A stretch of 64,000 nucleotides of DNA, from the NCBI GenBank assembly GCA_023382975.1, contig JAHDXO010000011.1, positions 61,056 through 125,055 on the forward strand. The letters are read 5' to 3'. A program made the position numbers and the translations under genes. The notes under the pieces were generated by a model that saw only the letters and a program-made list of their open reading frames with translations, was not told the DNA's origin and searched no databases. This stretch comes from Pirellulaceae bacterium (GTDB taxonomy: Bacteria; Planctomycetota; Planctomycetia; Pirellulales; Pirellulaceae). The first letter of the stretch is position 1. Every line of letters begins with the position of its first letter. Shown here one piece after another: positions 54,713-62,510 of the stretch.

Positions 54713-55279
54713 CTAGGCCTGGCCGTAGGGGTAGTCGATCATGGCGTGGCGCGCGTGGTCGTCCAGAAAGCGGATATCGCTGGGGGACAGGCAGAACAGC
54801 CGGTAGACCCGGTCGTTGATCTGCTGCTCGCACGCAATCAGCGATTCGGTGAGCGCCGTGTGTTGACGCTGCCAGTCCGCAAGAGCACGTTCCCATTCGC
54901 TTCGTTCCGCCACGGGAATGCTGGTCTTGAACGCCTTCTTCACCTCGGTGCGAAACGAGCCGAGTTCCAGATCCCACCAAGCGGTCAGCTTCTGGTTCAG
55001 CGTCACCGGCCCCGAACCCAGATCCGCCAGAATCCGATGCCGCACCGTCTCGTGCAAGCGGTACCGGTCCCGAGCGAGTTCGGTTGCTTCGCGAGCCAAG
55101 TCGGACAAGGCTCGTCGATCCGATTCCGACGTTTCGGGAACTCGCAACCGTTCGACGAACTGCTTCTTGCATTTGTCTAACACGAAACGGGATAGCGGAT
55201 GTGCGTCGTCCTGCTTGGAAAAGGGACGGATGGTTGCCTCGGATTTTCGCGTTATTCCGTAAGCTCCCCTTCGGCCCAG
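54713..55279 (-). pseudogene. 3' remnant of a type IIG (Eco57I-like) restriction-methylase gene
   Basis: This open minus-strand frame of about 188 residues lacks a credible start: a TGA lies directly before 55279, and the first GTG (55183) has no ribosome site. The text PLSRFVLDKCKKQFVERL, RDRYRLHETVRHRILADLGS, LNQKLTAWWDLELGSFRTEV, KKAFKTSIPVAERSEWERAL and INDRVYRLFCLSPSDIRFLD matches the C-terminal helical end of Eco57I-type restriction-methylase fusions, from memory of that family. Those proteins have about 1000 residues or more, so at least four fifths are missing. No methylase motifs remain. Confidence 0.6.
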
Positions 55280-55395
55280 TCACCGTCGCGGTTGCCGACA
55301 AGAGAGCCACGAACGGAAAACGGCACTAGCCGCCGTTGAAACTCGGCCACGCATTCAGAACTCCTGATCCGGCGAGAAAATGCGATGAACCTAGA

Positions 55396-55458
55396 ACGCA
55401 AAGCAACGAAGAGCGCAAAGGACGAATTCTCTGCGATCTCCGCTTCTTTGCGTTTCTC
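55396..55458. repeat. Hairpin element, family D
   Basis: ACGCAAAGCAACGAAGAGCG on the left and TCCGCTTCTTTGCGTTTCTC on the right form an imperfect palindrome similar to the one at 39118-39172. Confidence 0.65.
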
Positions 55459-55564
55459 TTGGCATCTCTTGATTCTTCCTCCGCTGCAGGCGATTTGCCT
55501 GAGTTCCTCGTGTTTTCTGGCGGTGGATCAGGAGTCCTGACATTCCTGCACACACCCGCGGCTA

Positions 55565-55592
55565 GTGGCCCGCGGGCGCCAAACGCGGGTCC
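55565..55592. repeat. Dispersed element, family B
   Basis: A 28-nt copy beginning GTGGCCCGCGGGCGCCAAAC; it is closest to the 28894 copy. Confidence 0.75.
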
Positions 55593-55756
55593 GGGTGCGC
55601 ATCGCCGAGGAACTTCAGAACGCGTTCGGCGCAGGTCTCCGTCCCCGCCGAAACGACCGACCGCAGGTCTCCCTGCTACCGGAGATTTCAGGTCGCCCGA
55701 GTGGCTCGATCGGAGACCGGCCACCGCGCGAGTGCCGACAGCGAGCCGATTCCGCA

Positions 55757-55784
55757 GTAGCCTGCGGGCGCCGAACGTGGGTCC
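55757..55784. repeat. Dispersed element, family B
   Basis: A 28-nt copy beginning GTAGCCTGCGGGCGCCGAAC, about 50 nt downstream of the fliA stop (on the fliA strand). Confidence 0.75.
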
Positions 55785-55835
55785 GGCGCGGTTGGCTGAG
55801 CGTATGATGTGCCGAAGCGACTGGCCGAGAAGGAG

Positions 55836-56639
55836 CTAGGTGCCGAATTCGGGACGGCGGCGGCCCAGTTGGGTCTGAAGGCGGGCGACGATGCTGCTAT
55901 GCATCTGGCTGACGCGGCTTTCGCTGAGATCGAGCGTGGCGCCGATCTCTTTCATGGTGAGTTCTTCGTAGTAGTACAGAATAATGATCAGGCGTTCGTT
56001 GCGGTTCAACCCCTTGGTGACCAGCCGCATCAGGTCGTTTTTCTGGATTCGCCGCGTGGGGTCTTCGCCTTTCTTGTCTTCCAGGATGTCGATTTCGCGG
56101 ACGTCCTTGTAACTGTCCGTTTCGTACCACTTCTTGTTCAGGCTGATCAGGTTGACGGCGTTGGCTTCCAGCATCATCTTTTCGAGGTCCGCCAAGCTCA
56201 ACTCCATGTGCGAGGCCAGTTCCTGCTCGGTGGGATGGCGGCCGAGTCGGGCTTCCAGCGTCTTCGTCGCTTCCTGCAACTTGCTGGCCTTCGAACGCAC
56301 CAACCGCGGAACCCAGTCCATGGTCCGCAGTTCGTCCAGCATCGCACCTCGGATCCGCGGGACGCAGTAGGTTTCGAATTTGACGCCGCGGGAGAGATCG
56401 AACGCCTCGATGGCGTCCATCAGACCAAAGACTCCGGCGGAAATCAGGTCGTCCAGTTCCACGCCTTCGGGAAGACGCTGCCAGATGCGTTCGCCGTTGT
56501 ACCGCACGAGCGGCAGGTACTCTTCGACCAATCGGTTCCGCAGATCCCTGTTCTCGGGATCTTCCTTGTAGGCTCTCCAGACTTCTTGAATATCGAGTCT
56601 TTCCGTTCCAAGCTTTTCCGGCGCCAGTGCTGTGGCCAT
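55836..56639 (-). CDS. fliA: FliA/WhiG-type sigma factor (sigma-28 family)
   Basis: The protein has 267 residues from the ATG at 56639, with GGAGG 7 nt upstream. It directs RNA polymerase to late flagellar or related genes. Region 2 has EEYLPLVRYNGERIWQRLPE and ELDDLISAGVFGLMDAIEAF, then RGVKFETYCVPRIRGAMLDE. Region 3 is RLVRSKASKLQEATKTLEAR and GRHPTEQELASHMELSLADL. Region 4 has LILYYYEELTMKEIGATLDL-type text (IIILYYYEELTMKEIG here) and SESRVSQMHSSIVARLQTQL. It lies 194 nt after flhG at the end of the flhA-flhF-flhG run, the order seen in many bacteria. An anti-sigma FlgM gene is not visible. Confidence 0.92.
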   Translation of the reverse strand: MATALAPEKLGTERLDIQEVWRAYKEDPENRDLRNRLVEEYLPLVRYNGERIWQRLPEGVELDDLISAGVFGLMDAIEAFDLSRGVKFETYCVPRIRGAMLDELRTMDWVPRLVRSKASKLQEATKTLEARLGRHPTEQELASHMELSLADLEKMMLEANAVNLISLNKKWYETDSYKDVREIDILEDKKGEDPTRRIQKNDLMRLVTKGLNRNERLIIILYYYEELTMKEIGATLDLSESRVSQMHSSIVARLQTQLGRRRPEFGT

Positions 56640-56833
56640 TCACAATCCTCCGTGATTGTTCTGCCAGCGACGTAAGGTTCGCTTGCTGGGGTGCGTCTTG
56701 TTGATAGGTTCAGGTTTCGCGAATCTCAGCCGCGGACAAATCGAGCTGTTTCCGCAGAGTTTTGTCGCGTCGCCGAATTTTCCGCTCATTCGTTCCAATT
56801 TGACATGCGTGGGCGCGGCGATACCCACCCGGT

Positions 56834-57742
56834 TTATCGACCGAATTCGTCTGCTACTGGAGACGAAGCCGCATTTTTTTCCGATTTCCACTGGCCCGCT
56901 TGGCCGACGTTAGCGGTCGCACCGGGCCGGTCGCCCAAGCGTGCTGCGAGCGATTCAAAGGCCAAAGCCGCAGCACTTCCCGGCGTCCGCAGGACGCACG
57001 GCTTTCCGACTGCTGCCGCTTCGGATACCCGGGTATCCTCCGGCACGTGTCCCAGGTAATCGATGGCAAATCCCAAGAACCGCCGACACGAACCATCCAG
57101 TCGTCGATACACTTCCTCGCCGATCTGCCGGTTCGCAACCCGGTTGACCACCAGACGGATCGCCAGTTCGCTGCGCCCAGCCGCCGAGCGTTTCATGTCC
57201 GCGTAAGCGTCCAGCAAGGACTGGGCGTCCGGTGCGGCGACCAGCACGATCTGGTCGGCCGCTGCCCAGAACCGCCGAGCGACTTCGTGCGCCCCGCTGC
57301 CGGCGTCGACAACGACCGTTTCGGCGTGCCGCCCCAACCCGCTCAGTTGCCGCAGCAGACGCTGCTGAGCCGATTCGCCGAACTCCGTGGGGGTGACTGC
57401 GGATCGGCGTCCCGGCACGACCTGCACGCCCGCCGGTCCCGGATGCAGAACCTCGTGAATGTCCAGTCGCGCCGCCAAGACGTCGGTCACGTCGGATCGC
57501 CCGGTCAAACCGCAACAGTCCGCAATGTCGGCTTGGTACAAGTCGGCGTCGACCAACACACAGCGAGTTCCTTGGTCGGTCATGGCAACCGCCAGATTCA
57601 CGGCCAGCGTGGTAGCGCCGACACCGTGTTTTGCACCGCTGACGACGATCAGCCGGGACGGCGGAGCGGCGTCGGTCGTGCTTTCACGTACCGCTCTCAG
57701 CACGAGTCGGCGCAAGTGAGTTGCTTGGTCGATGGTTTTCAT
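56834..57742 (-). CDS. flhG: FlhG/MinD-like ATPase (flagellar number regulator) with an unusual P-loop
   Basis: This 302-residue ParA/MinD family protein overlaps the flhF stop by 4 nt (ATGA). In other bacteria FlhG limits flagellar number together with FlhF. LIVVSGAKHGVGATTLAVNL is the P-loop; the usual KGGxGKT reads KHGVGATT, so the first (signature) Lys is present but the second Lys is Ala. CVLVDADLYQADIADCCGL, VVVDAGSGAHEVARRFWAAA and IRLVVNRVANRQIGEEVYRR follow as in the family. The C-terminal amphipathic membrane helix of MinD is not evident. The GATT-type loop also occurs in CpaE/TadZ-like proteins, so the protein may bind ATP without normal turnover. Confidence 0.82.
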   Translation of the reverse strand: MKTIDQATHLRRLVLRAVRESTTDAAPPSRLIVVSGAKHGVGATTLAVNLAVAMTDQGTRCVLVDADLYQADIADCCGLTGRSDVTDVLAARLDIHEVLHPGPAGVQVVPGRRSAVTPTEFGESAQQRLLRQLSGLGRHAETVVVDAGSGAHEVARRFWAAADQIVLVAAPDAQSLLDAYADMKRSAAGRSELAIRLVVNRVANRQIGEEVYRRLDGSCRRFLGFAIDYLGHVPEDTRVSEAAAVGKPCVLRTPGSAAALAFESLAARLGDRPGATANVGQAGQWKSEKNAASSPVADEFGR

Positions 57743-58965
57743 GCGGCCCGATATGCCTCCGTGACCAACGAGTCCAAGCCAAGCATCATCCTCGCCAGGG
57801 CGTGACGGTCGCCGACGCGGATGTCGTCGGGGACGTTCTGGCCGTCTGTCAGGTAGCTCAGCGGCAATTGGCTGTCCCGCAGCAGCGACAGCAATCCACC
57901 GGGGCCAGCGGCCTCGTCCAGCTTGGTCAGCAGCAGCGAGGTCACGCCGACGTGCCGAAACCGCTGGGTGGCATGGATCAGACTGGCCGTCCCCGCCGCG
58001 GCGCTCAGCACCAGATGCACCTCGTCGGCCCGCGCCTCGCCCAACAAGGACTTCAGCTCCTGGATGCGCACGCCATCTCGCGGGCTGCGTCCGGCCGTGT
58101 CGATCAGGACCAGGTCCAAACCGGACAACCGGTCGACTGCCAAACGCATCTCCCGGGGCGTCGAGACCACTTCCATCGGCAGATCGATAATCTCAGCGTA
58201 GGTCCGCAGTTGCTCCACCGCCGCGATCCGGTAGGTGTCCACGTTGATCAGGCCGACGCGGCACTGTTTCCGCAACCGGAAGTCCGCGGCCAATTTGGCG
58301 ATCGTGGTGGTTTTGCCAACGCCGGTCGGGCCGATCAGCGCCACGACGTGCGGACGCGATGGAGCGATGCGAATGGGTCCGGAAACTTGGATTTCCTGTT
58401 CGATCGACCGGACCAGCCGCAATTGCAGCATCGCCGGGTCCGCCAATTCCTGATCCGTCGCGTGACAGCAAACGCGATCGATCAGGTCGCGTGCCAGATC
58501 CCGATCGATTTCCGCTTGCAGCATTTGCCGGAGCAACTCGTCCAATGGCGGCGGTAAGTCGAGCCGATCCGCGGCGCGGGGCGACGAGGCCAGTTGCTCG
58601 ACCAGCGACGGCAAATCGCCGGCCTCGCTCCGCAGATCGGCGCGGAACTTGGCTCGGTAATCCCATGGATGAATGGGGGGCGGCGCTGTGGATTCATCGC
58701 CCGGTTCGTCAAGCGACTCGTCATCGCGCGCTGATGCCGACCAGCCCGTCGCATCGTTGTCGTCGCGGGCGGAATCGGCGAAGCGGCTGGGCAATTGTAC
58801 GCCCGTCAAGGCGAGCACTTCGATCTCGCGGGCACCGGTCAGCCACGACATGGCCCCGCGACCAACTTCCTTGGCCTGCAGCACGGCGGCGTCGGGCCCG
58901 AGGGTACGGCGAACCAACTGCAATGCTTCCTGCATGGAACGAGCGCGAAAGGTCTGGACTTCCAT
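57739..58965 (-). CDS. flhF: Flagellar biosynthesis GTPase FlhF
   Basis: This is a 408-residue SRP-type GTPase. The N-terminal stretch MEVQTFRARSMQEALQLVRR is typical of FlhF and is followed by a variable acidic/Pro linker (about 60-130). The NG domain has VVALIGPTGVGKTTTIAKLA (G1, about 215), VGLINVDTYRIAAVEQLRTY (about 248), DLVLIDTAGRSPRDG (G3, about 292) and LLLTKLDEAAGPGGLLSLLR (G4, about 350). FlhF places new flagella at the cell pole in many bacteria. It lies 81 nt after flhA and overlaps flhG. Confidence 0.93.
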   Translation of the reverse strand: MEVQTFRARSMQEALQLVRRTLGPDAAVLQAKEVGRGAMSWLTGAREIEVLALTGVQLPSRFADSARDDNDATGWSASARDDESLDEPGDESTAPPPIHPWDYRAKFRADLRSEAGDLPSLVEQLASSPRAADRLDLPPPLDELLRQMLQAEIDRDLARDLIDRVCCHATDQELADPAMLQLRLVRSIEQEIQVSGPIRIAPSRPHVVALIGPTGVGKTTTIAKLAADFRLRKQCRVGLINVDTYRIAAVEQLRTYAEIIDLPMEVVSTPREMRLAVDRLSGLDLVLIDTAGRSPRDGVRIQELKSLLGEARADEVHLVLSAAAGTASLIHATQRFRHVGVTSLLLTKLDEAAGPGGLLSLLRDSQLPLSYLTDGQNVPDDIRVGDRHALARMMLGLDSLVTEAYRAA

Positions 58966-59046
58966 GTCTCTTCACTCCCGATACTACCTGGAATGCGGCG
59001 GATGCGATCCGACATCCTGCGAATCGCGTCGCCGGCTGCAACAGCA

Positions 59047-61131
59047 TCAGGCCGCAGCGGCCAATGTCTCTCCCACCAAACGCACCGACTCGACGATCGT
59101 GTCGTTGCTGATCTCCTCGTAACTGAGCACCACCAAGTGCGGCAGGCGTGCCATGGTCAACTGCTTCAGGGCCGCTCGGATCTCGCCGCTGACTAGAACC
59201 ACCGGCGACCTCCCCGCTTGCAGCAGGGGATCGGTCCCCAGGCGAATCGACTGGCAGATCTCGCGCACCGCCTGCGGTGCGATGCGAATTCGCAGGCCGC
59301 CGTCGCCATCGGATTCGACCGCGTCGGCGATCTGCTGTTCCGTTTCCGGGTCGATCGTCGCGACGCGCAGACGGCGTTGCGCATCGCGATAGTAACTGCA
59401 CAGCGTCCGGGACAACCGCTGCCGAACGAACTCGGTCATGCGAACCGGATCGCGACTCCGCGGTCCGATGTCTCCCAGAGCTTCCAGGATCGTCTGCAAT
59501 TGTCGGATGGGAACGTGTTCGCGCAACAACCGCTGCAGCACCTGCTGGACTTCGCCCAGTCGCAAGACATCGGGGATCAATTCGTCCACCACCGCAGGGG
59601 ACGTTTTGTGCAATTCGTCGATCAAGTGCTTGACCGCGTCCCGCGTCAACAAGTCGGCGGCGTGGGACCGGACCACTTGTCGCAAGTGCCCAGCCATGAC
59701 GCGCGACGGTTCGAGCAGGGTACAACCGCTATCTCGGCCCTGTGCTAGCTGATCGGCACCAACCCAGATCCCCATTCGGCCGCTGGCGGGGTCCATTTGC
59801 CTCGGTCCCGCCGAAATCCGGCCTTCCGAGGCGGCATCCGAGATCGCTAGCCAGCGATCCGGGTAGACGGCGCCCTCGGCGACTGGCGTACCGAGCAGTT
59901 GAATGCGGTACTCGCGCCGTCCCAGCGCCAAATTGTCTCGGATTCGCACCTTGGGCAGCACGATTCCCAGTTCGGCAGCAACGCGGCGCCGGACCTCGGT
60001 GATCTGAGCCAACAGGTCGCCGCTGCGCTGTGGGTCGGCCAACCGGATCAGCCCGGCGCCGATCTCCAACTCCATGGGATCGACCGCCAGAAAATCCTCG
60101 ATCCGCTTCTGCGGTACGGGCGGACCCGGGGCGTTTTCTGTGGCCGCCTCGGCCGCTTCCCCGTCGCGCCGGGTTGCCGCCCGCGACAGCAGCCATGCCA
60201 GACCAGCGCATCCGCCGCCGATGATCGACAACGGCAGTGCGGGCAATTGCGTGAAGATCAACAACCCCAGGAACACCGCGGCGATGGCCAAGACCTGCGG
60301 GTGAGCGAACATCTGCCGAAGAAATTCGCGAGGCAAATCGGTCGGGCGCGAACTGCGCGTGACCAGCAATCCGGCTGCCATCGAGATCAATAAGGCAGGC
60401 ATCTGACTGACCAATCCATCGCCGACGGTCAGGCGCGAGAAGACCGAACCAGCCTCGATCAACGTCATCTTCGCTTCGAACACGCCCAACAGCAGTCCGC
60501 CAACTAGGTTGATCGCGGTAATCATGACCCCCGCAATCGCGTCCCCGCGCACAAACTTACTGGCACCGTCCATCGCGCCGTAGAAGTCGGCTTGCTCGGT
60601 CAGTTCCTGCCGCCGGCGCTGCGCTTCGTGTTCGTCGATCAGGCCGGCATTCAGATCTGCGTCGATGGCCATCTGGCGCCCAGGCATTCCGTCCAAGGCG
60701 AAGCGTGCCGCCACCTCACTGATTCGCGCGGCGCCTTTGGTGATCACGACGAACTGAATCACGACGATCAGCAGAAAGATGACCAGGCCGATCAGGATGT
60801 GGTTTCCCGTCACAAATTCGCCAAATCCCCGAATCACTTGCCCGGCGGCGTCCAATCCGGCTTCCGGGGCTCGAGCCAGGATCAGACGCGTCGATGCTAC
60901 GTTCAACACCAGTCGGCCGAGGGTCGTGGTCAACAGCAGCGTCGGGAACAGACTGAATTCAAGCGGGGTCCGCACGTGCAGCGAAGTCAGCAGGATGATG
61001 ACGGCCGCTGCGAGATTGACTGCTAGCAACATGTCCAGCAAGGCAGCCGGCAACGGGACGATCATCACCAATACGCAGGCGATGATTCCGACCGGGAGGA
61101 GCAGTCCTTGCCAACGAGCCCAGTGATCCAT
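59047..61131 (-). CDS. flhA: Flagellar export gate protein FlhA
   Basis: This 694-residue protein matches FlhA in length. Eight N-terminal membrane helices span about 10-310, with the FHIPEP signature around RTPLEFSLFPTLLLTTTLGR (about 54-73). The conserved cytoplasmic loop after helix 4 reads ARISEVAARFALDGMPGRQM and AIDADLNAGLIDEHEAQRRR, which contains the Asp/Arg residues of the proton path. The C-terminal half (about 345-694) is the soluble ring domain that docks chaperone-substrate pairs. It is the first gene of the flhA-flhF-flhG-fliA run. FlhB, FliP/Q/R and the hook genes are not in the window. Confidence 0.95.
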   Translation of the reverse strand: MDHWARWQGLLLPVGIIACVLVMIVPLPAALLDMLLAVNLAAAVIILLTSLHVRTPLEFSLFPTLLLTTTLGRLVLNVASTRLILARAPEAGLDAAGQVIRGFGEFVTGNHILIGLVIFLLIVVIQFVVITKGAARISEVAARFALDGMPGRQMAIDADLNAGLIDEHEAQRRRQELTEQADFYGAMDGASKFVRGDAIAGVMITAINLVGGLLLGVFEAKMTLIEAGSVFSRLTVGDGLVSQMPALLISMAAGLLVTRSSRPTDLPREFLRQMFAHPQVLAIAAVFLGLLIFTQLPALPLSIIGGGCAGLAWLLSRAATRRDGEAAEAATENAPGPPVPQKRIEDFLAVDPMELEIGAGLIRLADPQRSGDLLAQITEVRRRVAAELGIVLPKVRIRDNLALGRREYRIQLLGTPVAEGAVYPDRWLAISDAASEGRISAGPRQMDPASGRMGIWVGADQLAQGRDSGCTLLEPSRVMAGHLRQVVRSHAADLLTRDAVKHLIDELHKTSPAVVDELIPDVLRLGEVQQVLQRLLREHVPIRQLQTILEALGDIGPRSRDPVRMTEFVRQRLSRTLCSYYRDAQRRLRVATIDPETEQQIADAVESDGDGGLRIRIAPQAVREICQSIRLGTDPLLQAGRSPVVLVSGEIRAALKQLTMARLPHLVVLSYEEISNDTIVESVRLVGETLAAAA

Positions 61132-61256
61132 GATGGGAATTCTGAACGAAAAGCCAGATACCAGAGTGTCCGAAATGAGGGGCGGAGAGTATCCGAAGGG
61201 TTCGCAAATGTCCAGGTCGTTTCTCGGAGACTCGCTTGGCAGCAGCCCCGGCGCTG

Positions 61257-61709
61257 CTAGCCAGACACCCGCTCGCCCAGTCCGTCAGCTTCGCCATGAA
61301 GGGTCAGCACCAGTTGCCGAGGTCCACCGCGATCGCGGTGTTCGCACAAGTAGATCCCCTGCCAGACGCCCAGCGCCAACCGGCCCTCGTGAACCGGAAT
61401 CGTCAACGACGGCCCGAACAGCGAAGACTTGATATGAGCTGGCATGTCGTCTGGACCTTCCAGCGAATGCGCGTACGGGAAATCCTCCGGAACCAATGCG
61501 TTGATCGACGATTCCAGATCGACACGCACCTCCGGCGATGCGTTCTCGTTCACGGTCAGCGAGGCCGATGTATGTTGAAGAAAAAGATTCAGCAGGCCGG
61601 TCTTGATCGAGCGAAGTTCCGGCAACTTCTGCACCACTTGGGACGTGATCAGATGGAAGCCGCGTCGCTGTGGCGGCAGCGTCAAGATTCGCTGAATCCA
61701 ACAGTCCAT
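61257..61709 (-). CDS. yjbQ: YjbQ/UPF0047 family protein
   Basis: This is a 150-residue protein. LNLFLQHTSASLTVNENASP carries the conserved His and Ser-Ala-Ser, and HIKSSLFGPSLTIPVHEGRL with LGVWQGIYLCEHRDRGG completes the family pattern. Database records call the family secondary thiamine-phosphate synthase, from complementation in E. coli; its true role is unclear. It lies 125 nt upstream of flhA on the same strand, but a link to flagella is not likely. Confidence 0.88.
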   Translation of the reverse strand: MDCWIQRILTLPPQRRGFHLITSQVVQKLPELRSIKTGLLNLFLQHTSASLTVNENASPEVRVDLESSINALVPEDFPYAHSLEGPDDMPAHIKSSLFGPSLTIPVHEGRLALGVWQGIYLCEHRDRGGPRQLVLTLHGEADGLGERVSG

Positions 61710-61914
61710 GAAAACAGATCCTCTTCGTGTGCGGTGCTATCAAACGGAGGAAAATCTCGAATTCGGCCAAGAAGGGTTATTTTCTGGGCATACTTTCGGC
61801 CGTAATCTTACACCGTACAGATCCACCATGCCGAGTCGAGTTTTGGTTCACGGTCGAAAGATTCGCTGAGTTGCCGGATTTCCCAAAAATTTCACAAAGG
61901 TCGGAACAAAAAAC
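61710..61914. other. Left part of the 489-nt gap before the small-protein gene
   Basis: This stretch has a lower GC content than its surroundings and shows no gene. It ends at the promoter described next. Confidence 0.45.
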
Positions 61915-61944
61915 TTGACATTGGTCCAGGTGCGTGAATAATAT
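61915..61944 (+). promoter_or_regulatory. Near-consensus sigma-70 promoter
   Basis: A perfect TTGACA (61915-61920) and TAATAT (61939-61944) are 18 nt apart. Transcription should start near 61951, leaving a leader of about 250 nt before the start codon at 62199. The leader (61951-62198) has no open frame of note and may carry RNA structure. Confidence 0.65.
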
Positions 61945-62198
61945 GGCGTTTGCACGCTGAAAGCGATGCCCCGCTTTGATTCGGATGAACTAAACTCCCG
62001 CCAATTCTCCCATTCATCCGACTCCGCAACCAACGACTGGGGAATCGTTTCGTTCTGCGAGAATGTTAGGTCGGTCGAGAGCCGAGTACAGAGGACGATT
62101 GGCACGCGAAATGCCATCGCTGATTTGATCAGATAAACTCGGAATTTGGGCCGATTTTTTCTAGGCAGTGTTTTTGGTGCTGGAGGGCTTGAGGTTCG

Positions 62199-62423
62199 AT
62201 GAAGAACGTACGGAATGTGTTTGAAGCGATTTTGAAGTATGGTCATGACGAGGATTTCGATCCCACTCCGTCGGATGAGTTTGAGCCGACGGACGCCCCG
62301 GCGGGTTCGCCGGAGAAGATCGACATCCTGCGCAAGCGAGTGGAACTGGGCTTGCCGTTGTGGCACGAGAGCGATCGGATGGATTACAGCGGGCTAACCG
62401 GCGCTGTCCGCCCCCGAGAGTAG
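62199..62423 (+). CDS. Small acidic protein of unknown function
   Basis: This 74-residue protein is rich in Asp, Glu and Pro (KYGHDEDFDPTPSDEFEPTD), with no signal peptide. The second half, EKIDILRKRVELGLPLWHES, forms a likely helix and ends in a short DRMDYSGLTG tail. GAGG lies at 62191-62194, and the frame ends 31 nt before a strong terminator. With its own promoter and terminator it is a well-defined single-gene unit, which speaks for a real and perhaps highly expressed gene. I recognise it only as a type of small protein seen in planctomycetes, without a function. Confidence 0.75.
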   Translation: MKNVRNVFEAILKYGHDEDFDPTPSDEFEPTDAPAGSPEKIDILRKRVELGLPLWHESDRMDYSGLTGAVRPRE

Positions 62424-62454
62424 TTGTCGGCGCGCACGAAGGGATTAACGCATC

Positions 62455-62484
62455 AGGCGTCTCGCAAGAGACGCCTTTCTTATT
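62455..62484 (+). terminator. Rho-independent terminator
   Basis: AGGCGTCTC (62455-62463) and GAGACGCCT (62468-62476) form a perfect 9-bp stem closed by a GCAA tetraloop and followed by TTCTTATT. It ends the unit of the small protein at 62199. Confidence 0.85.
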
Positions 62485-62510
62485 GGCGGGCACAGGTTTA
62501 ACAACCGGTG

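Larger units (their letters stand above)
55280..55835. other. Repeat-rich gap, 556 nt
   Basis: One family D hairpin (55396-55458) and two family B copies (55565-55592 and 55757-55784) occupy this stretch. Open frames here are caused by the GC-rich repeats, and I do not regard them as genes. Confidence 0.65.

Noticed and set aside
55565..55807. Open frames of about 80 codons on the plus strand
   Set aside because: They are created by two family B repeats and have no ribosome site or domain; repeat-derived frames of this type are spurious.
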